Source of the DNA: Micropterus salmoides
Taxonomy: Eukaryota > Chordata > Actinopteri > Centrarchiformes > Centrarchidae
NCBI RefSeq assembly: GCF_014851395.1
Contig: NW_024040707.1
Location: 15,113,457-15,177,456, forward strand
Reading direction: 5' to 3'
DNA length: 64,000 bases
The notes under the pieces are model-generated. The model searched no databases. It was not told where the DNA came from and was given only the letters and a program-made list of their open reading frames with translations. The translations under genes were made by a program, and so were the position numbers. Every line of letters starts with the position of its first letter. Within the stretch, counting starts at the first letter, position 1. This document shows positions 29,001 through 42,200 of this stretch, piece after piece.

Positions 29001-32000
29001 TCAGATGATCAGAGTCCTTGATAACGTTTTGTTTGTGTGTACAGGAATAACCCAATTTGTCATGTTATATGTATGAAACTAGTACAAGACTCAAAACTGG
29101 GACATGCATGTTAACATACTGAAATTCGCTTATAATGATGAACCTACAGAGCTTTACAGCAAATTTCAGCTCGTTAGCTGTCCGACTGACACTTTCCTGT
29201 TTTGCTTCACTCTCACCACTCTCATTATGTCGTTTTCATCCACAGCAGGCTGCTGTTTTCTGCAAAATAGCTCTAAAAACATACTGCATTTCACGGCTGG
29301 TTAACAACAGCAACACTGGGAGGAGAACCCAAACAGACAGTACACGAAGGCAGAAGAATTCAGTGATTTATTGACCAAAGTGAACATACAGAAACGTACG
29401 GGTGGGTAGGTACAGGTACAGGTTCCAGGGTTAAGGTTGATGTTTGACAACTTTGCCGTGTGGTAACATCATAGAAACTACAATGATCAGGCAACCGACT
29501 GGGCAAAAGAGGCTGGTATATGAACTGAGTGGCTGATAAGGGAATGGGATGCAGGTGAGGAGGTGGCCAGGTAAGGCCAGGCAACTGCAGAGCAGATAAG
29601 GGAAGTGGGAACTGTAGTATAGGGTGGGGCAGTCAGGTGATGGGGAAAGTAGGGAAAGTCTGATGGTATCTGGTGGATGGATGGAAAATGGCAGTGAAGG
29701 AGCCTAGGATAGGGAATGTGGCTGGAGAAGAGGGACGGAGAGATAGACTGTGACACTGTACACTGCCTGCTCTGCACCAGATGGCAGACAGACAAGGTTC
29801 GAGACTATAGCTGGTGAACATAGTGGAGCAATTAGCAGCTAAAGAGCCAGATGTGAGCAAAAGAGAGCTAAAAGAGCAAAACATAGAGACCTGGGGCTGT
29901 ATTACAGAAAGTTCCTATCTTAAGTCTTAAGTTAAGATAGGAAGAGTCTAAGGTAGGATTTTTCTCAATTTGGTATTACAGAAGCAAATCCTAACTAACT
30001 TTAGGAATCGTATCTTATCTACATCTACATCCTATCTTATCTCAGGTTAGGAAATCCTAAATACTCAATCCAACATCGGTTATCAACTTTTATGTCTGTT
30101 ACTTAGGACAGTTTAACAGTTATCCTAAAGTTAGGAGAGTTTATTAAAGATTTTACAAAGTTAGGATGCTTCTGTAATACACTTTTCTTATCTAAAGTTA
30201 GGAAAGGATTATTGACTTAGGAACTGTTAATTTGTAATGGCCTTTTTCCTAAATCAGTTCCTAACCCTTATTACCATGGTTAACAAGCAGTTAGGATAGG
30301 ATCTCCTGGTTAGGAAGTTTCTGTAATACGACCCCTGACTCCAAATGACAGTGACTTGGCAATATGAACAAACAACCCTACAACTCTCTTCACATTTTTA
30401 CACAAGTACTGCTAAACCCTATATTGGTACCAAGGAGTATGTAGCATGAAGGCGATTGTGAAGTGAACAAATGATTCAGGTTAGCACCACATGAGTCATA
30501 TTCATGTAACTTTATGTCAGCACAACCAACCTAACTGGTGTGGTAATAAACCAACCAAACAAATGATCAACCTGTGAACAAACAGCTACTACATTGTTAT
30601 CATTCACACAACATGATAACCTTTGACGATTCTATCCAAATGATCCTGGTTAGAACTTGGATTGAGGCAGCAGATGGGATACGGCACGAAATAGGGAAAA
30701 TTACATTAAAAGGTCAGGCAGGCAGAGCATAACTTTATGCATGTTTAAGTAGTTTTAAATTCACATGGCAGTAGTATCCACAAACAAGCATTATAAAAGA
30801 TTAGGCTAAATTGTGTCTGGTCTGATGTGCAGATTCACTTCAAGATCACTTCAGATGTTCCAACACAGTAAAAGTGAGAGAATGCATTATGTTGGTCTGT
30901 GTATGTTGAATTACAGTCATTTCAGCTGTCACATAAGAATATCCCATTATTCCTCAGCTTTGAAATCTCAGTACATACTGTGATCTAAAATGCCTTCACA
31001 GTTTGTCTGTCACGGCCGTCCTCCTCTGTATTCTACTGGAAAGAATACAAAATGATGGGACATGGAAATGAACAGAGGCACATAACTTCTCAGCTTAGAC
31101 AAGATTGGCTTTTTAAATATTTAGTTTTTGTTTACAGCTGTTCCCCTGAGTGGCAAAATGTTCTGCCTGAGTGGATTATCGGATGTTTGGGTACAAAAAT
31201 ATTAAAGCTCTGAAATACTCTATTTCCATCTTAACTTAGCACCACGACCTTGATAAAGGCATATGCTGAATTAACAGCAGGAAATAAGTAATTTAGCAAG
31301 CTACAACAAAGACAACGTCTGCATGCATTTCAATATCAAAATATAATCTTTTGATTTCAAGTGCAATTTAAGCTGATCATTTGGAACAAAGAGCTACAAG
31401 CCAGATGGTCTGCTAATGAACTCGAAAGTGATTCAAGCAATCAGACAGGTGTTGCCATTATCTTTTGCTTTTTCTAAACAGGAATTAAAGAAGCCGTTTA
31501 CACAGGCAAAACTTGGCATGCTAGTTCTTTGAGTTTAAAACACAAATACCTTCAGTGATAGCCTGCAAGGCCGTCCGGCAGGGATCCACCACACTCTGTC
31601 TGCTGATCATAGAGAAATCAGCCTTTTATACTCTCACATTATAATGCTTTACATTTGCTCAAAAAGAGATCACCGCCATCTGAACCGAGCGGAGTCTGTG
31701 TACAACTTTGCATTCACTGCTGTAATGAGAATGGACTACGGTTTGCTGTGATTGTCACGTGTTCTGTAAATCGATGCAGTTGCTCTCACGCTGTGGCTTG
31801 GTGAGAGAATGGGATGTGGAGGGGTCCAGCACTCAATACTGTATTGAGTGTCCTTAAGCTGTGACCATCACACAAGTACCCTACTTTGTTTGCACATGTA
31901 TGTCAGTGCTCATAGACCTCTGTGACATATTAGAGAAGAAATGTCTGAGCATTGCAGCGTGGCAAAAATAACAACCAGTCAATAGCACAAAATGTACATG

Positions 32001-33198
32001 TGCACACACACACACTTGCACAAACAAACACAAAGGTTATTGAGCACCGAGGGGTTTGCAGACAATGAACTGAATAAATGGCCATTGTGAGAGTTAGTTG
32101 ATAATCTCCTCTACTCCATCCTTGCACCCACGCAAAGAGACCAGTATGAGGGGATAAAAGAAAATAAGGAGCAATGAAAAAGAGGAGGAAATAGGCTTAT
32201 TGAATGGGCGGTGAGCTGGTGGGGAAAAAAAGATAAAAGTTAATGCTCCACAGAAGCTGAGAGGTAAACAGAGAGAGCGAGAACAGAGCACAGGGGAGAG
32301 AGGAGGGAAACGTTCCAATGAATTTGAATCTGAGATAGGCTGGGATAGAACAAAATCTGCAGACAGTGAGTTAGTGTGTAGATTCATAAGCAACATGAAT
32401 GATTACAAACAGCAACTCGGCGGCTGTGTTGGTGGTGGTGGAGTTAGTGGTGGTGCTACTTCTTCTGTCATCCAATCAAAATGTAACTCAGGGCTTTGAA
32501 GTTTTGAAAGTTTGTTGTGCTCCAGTGTGATGTGATGCAGGAGGCTGCCTCTTATCATGCCCGGAGGGGAGGGAAAGGAGAGAAAGAAACAAAGAAAGGT
32601 GGGTAGAAGATGCAAAGGTTGTGGCGGGGGGCCACACAGAGAGGCTTAGGTAACACTACTGAGACAGGCTAGTGGAGAATTGCAGCACCGCCACTGGCAA
32701 AAAACTATCAAACAGAGACATAAAATAACTCTGCTCTATTTCCTCTACGCCTTATTTCAACAAGCAACAGAAGATGTACACCTGAAACTTTGCCAGCACT
32801 CTACTTCCTTTTAAAGTGTGCAGTTGTAAAAGATGAGGCAAGACCAAGATTTCCTCTGTAGCTGTGGCAGGTGGAGGGAGAGTGAATAGTATGTGTGCAC
32901 AATATAGTCAAGCATGTTTGGTACAAGCTCTTCAGGAGCTTCCTTGTTTTCAGTCTAACTGCGAGACAAGTTAGCTCACACCTGGGGGCACTCACCCATT
33001 CTCCCTTTCTCTGTATCCACTCCCTGCAGTCCTACCTGTCTCTGTGGGTCTCTGCGGCGTGCTGTGCTGATTGGGGGTCTGTCTCTCTCAGCTTAATTGC
33101 CATGTTATCAGCTCCACTCCTGCACTGCCACTTCGCTCAGGCCTTTCAGTCAGATGGACATGCCAATTACCCCTCCTCCACACTCACACTCTTGCTCA

Positions 33199-33262
<64 letters not shown>

Positions 33263-36200
33263 GTTTCCTGAGGCTGCACTGTCAGGTAACATAGCAGATA
33301 GCAGCTGGTACAAAGCGGGCAGTTTTGGATGAAACAGGGAAGAGAATCAAAGCCCTTTGTAGCTCTTATGCACACATGCAGATAATACACACATATGTAC
33401 ACATAAAGTCCCAGCAGGAGCTTCTTGTCCAGGCCGAAAACCCAAAGGGAACCTTTCTACTCACATTTCCCTCTTAATCCTTTGCTCTCAACACACACAG
33501 GTCTTTCATTAATTTCTCGTCTTTTTCTTACCTCTGTCTGTAATTACTTATGGTACCTTTCCTTTCCCTCAAATGGTTCAACATTTTGGGAAATATTCTC
33601 AGTACCTTTCTATCTTTCCCAAGCGTTACAAGAAAATTGACACCACCCGAGCCAGCAGGTAATTACCTTAGCTTATGATGACGTGTTAATTAGTGAGCTT
33701 TAGAGGTGCTGTAGGTGTAATTTCTTATACCTTTGGAAAGGATAGCTCTTCCCCCTGTTTCCAGTCTTTATGCTAAGCTAGGCTTACCTAAATGGACTGT
33801 TTAAAAAAAAGGTACTTTTAACTATTCCACATTTTATATACTAAATCCTTAAAGCTGGGGGAAGCAACATTGGAGAAACTTGCAAGAGACAGAAAGTAAC
33901 CAACTGAAATAATCCCAGCCCCTCCCTTCAGTCCTCCCTCCAAAGTCAATCCCCCAAAACACATTTTGATGTGCGGGCAGAGTGTGCACAGGTAGGTAGG
34001 TAGGTAGGCAGGTATAGCCAGTCATTTTGTTACGACCAAATGAAATGATTGGCCGTGCTTATTACGGTCCCCGGAGCATTTGATTCATTGATTGCTGTCG
34101 GGATATGAACAGGATTTCAACAAATATGACCAAGAAATGCTTCTAAAAAATGTTGCCTTCCCCGATTTGATCAAATAATTGAAAAACACTCAGTCAAAGA
34201 GTCATTCATTATTCAATTCAAATAACATCAAAAGCATTGATATTGTATTTTACATGGAAGTAGCATTGAATGTTCATGTGCCTATTTATCTATGAATTTG
34301 ATCACTTAAAGCTAGAGTGCAGGAGTTTTACATAGAAATGTTACATTCAAGCCCTGGCCATACAATGAGTTCACACAGTGCAGTTTTTAAATCTAATGTC
34401 TGAGGTGATATTCCCCCGCTGGCAAACTGGTAGTGATGTGGCTGAAGCGGGGGAGTACCCTTAGCAACAAGCAGCAACTCAGTATGGTAGAGCCTATACG
34501 TCATAAGCACGTGCACAGTGTTGTGTAATTACTTTCACTGTCAGAAGGGGGAGACAAAGGTTTCACACAGCAGGTTTTACAATCTTGACTTGAGTGTGTG
34601 ATTAAACTAGCTACCATCCACAGCTACAATAATAAATGCTAGGGCTGACCGCGTAGTCAAAGATTCGATGCTTCAATGGGCAGAGCCTGATTCGACTGTC
34701 AATCTCACAGTGGAAGCTTCACAGCCAAACGAGGATCATGCCATTTTGTCGATATGCGGGTGCTAAATGTCTGATTTTACATAGAACTACCAGTTTTCTC
34801 CCAATACGTTAATATACAGCCTATTACAATATAAATGTCAACATATAATGCTGTAGGCCTAAATAAAAGTGTGCTAAGAAAAAAGCTTTTAATAATGTTT
34901 TTAAATTGCGTGAATAAATCCAAAGTTGTAACCCTAACCCTCGAGGTAGGGGGCATCGGTGCGCATGTGTAGGCGTAGCTTGTAGGCCTATGTGTTTGTG
35001 TGTGAGTGTGTAATGGCAGAAGAGGTACTTGCTGTAGAGACGGAGCCTTAACTTCACCGAGATGTCCGCACCTCATTTATCACCATTGATGAACCGCACA
35101 AAGAATATTATATTGTGTTTAAATAGTAGGCTACTTGAAATAGTGTAAGTTACAGTGAGTAATGAATAGAGACTGCAGCTCTGCTCTACTGGAGAGCTTT
35201 AATTACCCCCCCCCCCCGCAATTGCCGCACACAAACAGAAGTATCAGTCCACAGTACGCTAGACTTGACAATTCTGATTCGACTATGTAAATCCTTAGTC
35301 GGGGACAGACCTAGTAAATACAATAATAGTCAGTGTAATCAGGTGATTTAGAAATTACTTCCTTTGCCCATTTGCTGTGGCAAATACATCACAGTGCACC
35401 TACAATGTCAGTTTTTCAGACACCTTTAGTTCTCTATTGATAACTCCCCTAATGTTGACTGCTAATGACGCCAGATGTTTTATAGACAGAACAGTGAAGT
35501 AGAGACTGCTCTGGGCTCCTCTTAAGAGACCCACCAATTAATCAACCTCAGTGTGTGCGCATCCATGTCAGAGTGTGTGTGTTTGTGTGTGTGTGTGTTT
35601 GTGCACTTGCTTGTTAACGCTGACACTGCCACTTCTCATGGTGTGTGTCACAGCGATTTCAGCCGTTCTGTTCCAACATATAAGTGCCAAACCAGCTCTC
35701 ATTCCTACTCTCTCTTCCACTCCACTGAACCATTTCCTTATTATTATCCAGCTACTCAGATGTCACAGACAACTGCACACACATACAGAAACACACAGAC
35801 ACACAAACTTAAACACACTCCAATTATCCTACAGACACGTCATGTTAACAATGCGGCAATAATTGTCTGTCTGTGTCAATAGGCCTACATCTACTGATTA
35901 ATTAATACATAGGTGGAATTGTGGGCTCATTTCACTTTAGATGAGACAGGACAAGAGAGAAGAGTGTCATTATCTAACCCTTCATTATTTCATATTCAGC
36001 CAAATCAGGTGCACATCCTCAAGCCCATCCCTTCCGATACCCCTCAGTACTGTAACTTCACTTTCCTCTGCTGTCGCCCATTACAGAGGCGTCTAAACCA
36101 TCTTTTAAAGTTTCAAAAGATTTGCCTCATGTATGGTGATCTGTTTTGAAAAGCTTTTATTCCATCTTTTGATGACACAGACATTCTTGCAAACTTCATA

Positions 36201-39200
36201 CGTGACGTGTCGGTTTTTATTCCCAGTAGAAAATGGTTGGAGTGAGGAGCTTGAGTTATGTGTGTAGAAGTATGTGTGTCTGCTTATGTGTGTGTTGCTC
36301 CTGCCAAGACCCGAAGCCTGCAGAGCACCAGTGACCTGATATGTAGGGCGAGACCAAAACGCTGGGATGACAGCTTAGAGCCCGCCCCCACTAACTCTGA
36401 CTGACAGCCCAGTAACCTCGGCTGCCTCCCGCGACAATAGTTTAATCTTGCTTCCATTTGAACGTCTGTCATTCCAAACTCAATATAACAACTATTTCTG
36501 GGGCAAGGTTCTATAAAAACATCCTAACAGAACTGGAGGACAAGACAAAGCCACATGAAGTGGAATAAGAAGAAATAGGGGATTGAAAGAGTCTCGTTAA
36601 GTATTCTCAAACAAATGTCAAGATACATAACTCGTAAAAGATAAATGTAGAGTGATTTGTATTAGTAAATCTGGATCCGACGGTTTGTGTCACACACTAA
36701 AAAAGGGCAGGGAAGACCAAGCCTTTCCAGTTGATGGCGGTGATACAATATTTATGTTTATTTACTGCAAATATCTCTGGTTAAACTAAACAGAAAGCTG
36801 ATATGGCAGCTAAAAGGCACTGAAAAGAGACATACCATAGATAAGAGAGTAGAGCATGGCTAGCCGTTAGCTAACAGGCAGCCGATGACAGCATTTTGTT
36901 TGGTCTTCTTCTTCTTTAGACATTTTACATGCACACATTTGTGGATTTTGTGTGAAACAGCACGGAAGAACAGTCTCCAAGGGATCCACACGAATAGATG
37001 GAAATTCACATATATATTTTCGTTGAAAAAGTCTAAGTTGACATACAATTGGTGAGGTATGAGTTGTAAATTAGACACACACTACATTTTCTGTGCATTG
37101 TGTTTTAGTTACCTATCTTGACATTTGTTTGTGAACAGTAATAAGACTGTTTCATAAGAAATAACTGCTCTGAGGGACGCTGACAAACTGATGGCTTTAT
37201 TATTGATTAAAGCGACTGTCAAGTCCTGCTTTGGCCCATTTGAGTCCAAATATACATGGCTGCCTGTACATGTATCACTAAAAGCTTCTTCTCAGTCGAT
37301 TTCAGCAAAATCCGGTCAAACGGGTGCAGACACTCAAAAGAACATTATTGTACACAAAGAGCACACGGAGTCTCAGCCAGTTTTCCCACCACTTGATGTA
37401 AAGGAAACAAAAGTACAAGGTAAAAGAGTAAAGCAACCACAAAACTAAAAACGAAATCTAAAAGTAAATTAGGGTAAAAGAAAGACAATGATATCAAGAA
37501 AAATGGAATCCAAGAATAAGTTTAGCTTTAGCTACATGTCTGGGATTTAAAATCAAGAAACATATCAAAACAAACTATTATTTCCTTTTAAAATCAGTAT
37601 AAGAGACTGACTCTGGCAATCTCTTTCTGAGAATGAATCATTTAATAGGACGTCAGGAGGGAGCACATGAGTTAGTGAGTTACATTTAGGCTAAAAGGGA
37701 TCTCTTCAGCCTCTAGGACATTTTCTAGGCTCTGACATTAAGGAAATCAGAGTTGGAGTCAGTTCTTATTTGTTGCTAAAAGGCAAAAAAATCTGTTTTA
37801 AGTACATGCAAAACAGAAACATGCATGTCACATTCAACTACACTGTTCAATCTCTGCAACATACATTTGCCATGGCGTAAGGCATTTGTTGGTAGCGCCA
37901 TATGGCTTTTATATATCTTGGTCAGAGCTTCCCCTGGGCTTAGAGAGTTTGTGAGGAAAAAAAGGAAACGGTTTGTGAAGTGAAAAACTCACATTGTCAA
38001 TGAGCATGCAAAGGATTGTGCGATGGACATGACTGGGGAGGGGCTTTTTTTTAATGTAAATCCAGAGATACCATAGAGGGATGACAAGAGAGAGCTGAGA
38101 GAGAAGAATGCTGCAGAAAAATAAGAGGATGAGATAAAGGCAGAGTCACAGAGAGTTGAGCTGCATTTAAACAACTCTCACCACCTCAGCTGTGGAACTG
38201 ACACGTTGACACTTGGCTGCCTATTGACATGGTAAATTGAGGGCCCATTCGAGCAGCACTGTGACAGCCAGAGGAGGCCATGTAGACCCTGTCAGAGCTG
38301 TATATTCACAGGACACTATTACGACACACATCAGGGGACACAGCAGGAGAGGAGAGGGAGACTGTGGAATGTGCACACGGACGTATGGAACAGAAGGTGA
38401 ACCTTATGTAGGTGGGACCATTTTTAAAAAGTGCAAAATATAGGCTGCAGCAGCAAGGGGAGAAGCAGTGGGAAAAGGGAACAGCTAAAAGGCTGATAAG
38501 ATGGGAAGACAGAAACCAAAATTGATTTCTATTTTTGGAAGATGGTTGACCAGTGGGTGGAGTGAGTCTAAATCATGTTCAATTTCACAAGTCACACACA
38601 TACACTTGGATAGTTTTGTATATGCATGCATATAAACCGCAGCCACAGATCATGCTACTAGATTGTGAGTGGCAATGTAATTGCTTTTGCAGTGGATGAA
38701 CGTGACTTGTGCTCCTGAGTGTGCAAGGATGTCTTCCTTGTTATGGTGCAGCAGGAGCCATTAGCCATTTGGTTTAATGGGCAATCTGCACCAGAGGCTC
38801 CACTGACCCCCGGCACTTGGTAGGAGGAGCAGGCCAACCTATTAACAAAGAGTGAAAAGCTCCAAGCTTACCCTATCACACAAGGCCACACTTAATTAGG
38901 CTGTTTGTTTAGCAGCCTCTAATTGGAAGGATAGCGAGTGGGGGGAAAGGTTGACTGCTCTCCTTGAAACTGCAGGCTGAAAGACATCTGGCCAAGGATG
39001 AGATGGAAGACACAAGGATGTTACCGGAACATGGTCTCATAATGTTTGGCGCTATCTCATTTTCTCAGGACAGATGGTAATGATGGGGAGCAACAATGGA
39101 CAATATTCATAAATGGTAAACTGAGTAGTTGCAATTCCACTAACACAATTATGGCACACAAATGCTTTATTCTGAAAGGCAAAAACACATTGATTAGGTT

Positions 39201-42200
39201 GATTAGGCATAATGCGGGATGGAAAAAAAACGCCAAAAAGAGAGGGAGAAAGAGACAACAGCGCGGTACATTAGGGATACAACCCTTGTATGAAATTATA
39301 CCTAATTAGTGCAATCCTTCAGAAAAATTACATATCTCTTTTTCATCCATCTCCTGCACCTTACATCTCCTCTCCCTTGATCCATCTCCCTTTGCAGAAA
39401 GCTAATTAAAGGAGAGAAATTGGATATGGGCCTGTGCGCACTCTAATTCAGGGAGAGGAGGGGGAGAAGTCGGACCGGGGACAAGGGCACTGGATCGGAA
39501 CGATGAAGCCTTATCATTTTTGGATGTATTAAGGGGATGGCAAAGTTAGCGGTGAGGGCAGACTGGATGAGAGTTGAAGTGTGACGCCTCAGAACAGAAT
39601 CCAAAATCCTGTTAATCCACTGCTGGTTTATACTGAAGCAGACTTCACCTCTTTTACCACTTCATCAGTCTCTGTCCATCCCACCCCTGCACACTTGGTC
39701 ACAGGTTAAAACAGTTGGCGGATGGTCTGAGAGGACCACTAGACAAATCCATTAGATCAATTACTCACTGAAAATGTTTTCCATCAACACCAACTCTCTA
39801 AAGGATTAGTTCAAATGAATTATTGTAATACCATTATAGTGAGCAGTCTTAAGTGTCATAATTCAGCATTACACAAGGGTAATCCGCATTTGGTGCAATT
39901 TGAACATGCAACATGTTCAGAATAAATAAACTTTGAATAAACTGCAGTACAGCGTGAGCCACTCCACTCTGCAACAGCGAGGGTATGCTCACGGGGGCGG
40001 GGCTTACATGCTCCGATGTGGTAGTGAATTATAGAAACAGAGTTATCGCCATCACACAGGTTTGATATATGTTATATGATATATGAAACAAACAGACTTT
40101 CTAAGGAAGTGCTGAATATCCAGCAGTATCTCTGCCATTCTCATGTGGTTTCACTGTTATTAAAGCGGTGGGATTGTAGGGCGATTGTCGATGCATCTTG
40201 ATGCATTGTGTTTTTTTTGTTTGTTTGTTTTTTTCCCCCTTCCCTGTGCAGGGTCTCTGGATGGCTGCTGGGCGTTTAGTTTGTGCATTGAAGTCCGGGG
40301 GAGGCATTTCCTCATTGGCTTGGATGCATTTCCTCATTGGCTTGGAGGGACCAGTTTGCGTCCCTGGTTTGCTACGTTGGCCTCAGATCCATGCTTCATC
40401 ATTTCACTATCAGCCAGTTGTTGGACCCCTCTGGAGACTGAAGTATAAAGTTAGTTTTCGGGATGTGCAGTGTGGGTGCGGGGCAGGGCTGAGCTCCGGG
40501 TTTATTCTGGGTTTGTGCCTGGAGTTCTCGGTCCTTGACGGGTGGGTGGGTGGTGGTGGCATGCAGCTGAGCTAGTTGATATTGCCTTGTTGCTGGTTTG
40601 GCTGACATTTCACGGCAGTCTGGGGGCGTGCTGTGCATGGGGGATGTCGGCTTGCGCGGGCGGCCTTAATTTTTGCGGCAGTAAGGGGGACGGCAGACTT
40701 TTATTGGCGGGTGCACGGTGGCCTACGCGACGCGTTTGCTGCCGGGCTGGGACTTGCTGCTGGGTTAAGGCCCATTTATACTCCTGTGTAGGGTCTATGT
40801 GCGTACCTACGCCGTAGGCTACGCACGTAGCCATGCATTTATACTTGTGTGTAGGTGTGTCGAAACACGTCACTTCGCTATATTGATTCACTGTGTTTTT
40901 TTTGGGGGGGGGGGGGGCGCGTCTGTTGGTTGGGTTTGCATCGCGGTGCATCTGGGAGTCATATTATTCTTTGTTTTTTTCTCCCAACCCTATTGGCTAC
41001 AGGGGTTCTTGCCTGCCTGTGGTAGGGGTCGGTGTGGCACAGTCGTGGCGTCCCAGTCTCAATAACAACTACATTCTTTAACAGGCTTATGCACACACAT
41101 TCACCCACACGCACACAGTCTCACACATACATAAAAAAATTTTGGTTGTTCCTGGTAGAATTATTCCTGATGCTTTTCTTCCAGTTCATCCATCCATCCA
41201 TTGTCAACCTCTTATCCTGCGTACAGGGTCGTGGGGGGGCTGGAGCCAATCCCATCTGATACCAGCTGGGCGCAAGGCGGGGTACACCCTGGACAGGTCA
41301 CCAGTCCATCGCAGGGCCACACATAGACAAACAACCACTCGCGCCTAAGGAAAATTTAGGGTCACCAATCAACCTAGCCTGCATGTCTTTGGATGGTGGG
41401 AGGAAGCCGGAGCACCCGGAGAGAACCCACGCAGACACGGGGAGAACATGCAAACTCCACACAGAAAGGCTGGGGAAACCGGGGTTTGAACCCACAACCT
41501 TCTTGCTGTGAGGCGACAGTGCTAACCGCTGCATCACCGTGCCACCCTCTTTTCACTCAGTTACTTATTTAAATTAAATGTTATTATTCCAGCTCTCATG
41601 GCTGTGCTGTGTTGCTTATTTATTGTGCTTGACTGTTTCTTGTTTTTATTTTTCTCTTAGTTGTCTTACTATGTCAGCTGTTTATTGCTGCTGTTAGGCT
41701 GGTTGTCTTTTATTATTTTTTTTTATTGTTTGTTTGTTTGTGTTTGTTTGTTGTTGTTTTTCTCCTCCCCAAGCCCCCCTCCCTGTTCTATTGCAGGTTT
41801 CATTGCTTTCTGCAATTGGTGTTTCCCTCTGCTATTCCCTGTTGTCCCCATCCTCCATCCCCCTTCTCTTGGAGGTCTTGTCCTTTCTCTGTGCTGTCTG
41901 TTTGTGCCCCTCTATCCCCGTGTCTGCCCTCCTGTCCGGCCCGGTGACAAATCAATACATAATTAAATAAATAATAAAACAGACAATATTAATAACAATT
42001 AATACTCTCTTGTTAAAGTAAAATCTGTCTGGCACAATATGGTATCCAGCTCATCATACACTATACCAGGCTGCTGGGCAGGACAGGTTAAAAAAAATAA
42101 ATAAATAAATAAAACAATTAATGCTGGACGTGAAACCAACGTGAGAAGAACATTTTGAGCATTGCACTGCACTAAAAAGCGCAGGGAGGTGTCATATATA

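Noticed and set aside
29360..29884. Minus-strand open frames of 74-102 codons
   Set aside because: Pro/Ser-rich but in overlapping frames and without a known motif. The region appears repeat-derived.
29893..30335. Interstitial telomere repeat
   Set aside because: The words are TTAGGA-like and occur in both orientations inside a foldback element; no TTAGGG array is present.
40185..40951. Overlapping open frames of 79-125 codons
   Set aside because: They lie in a GT/G-rich island where stops are rare on both strands; no frame shows conserved codons.
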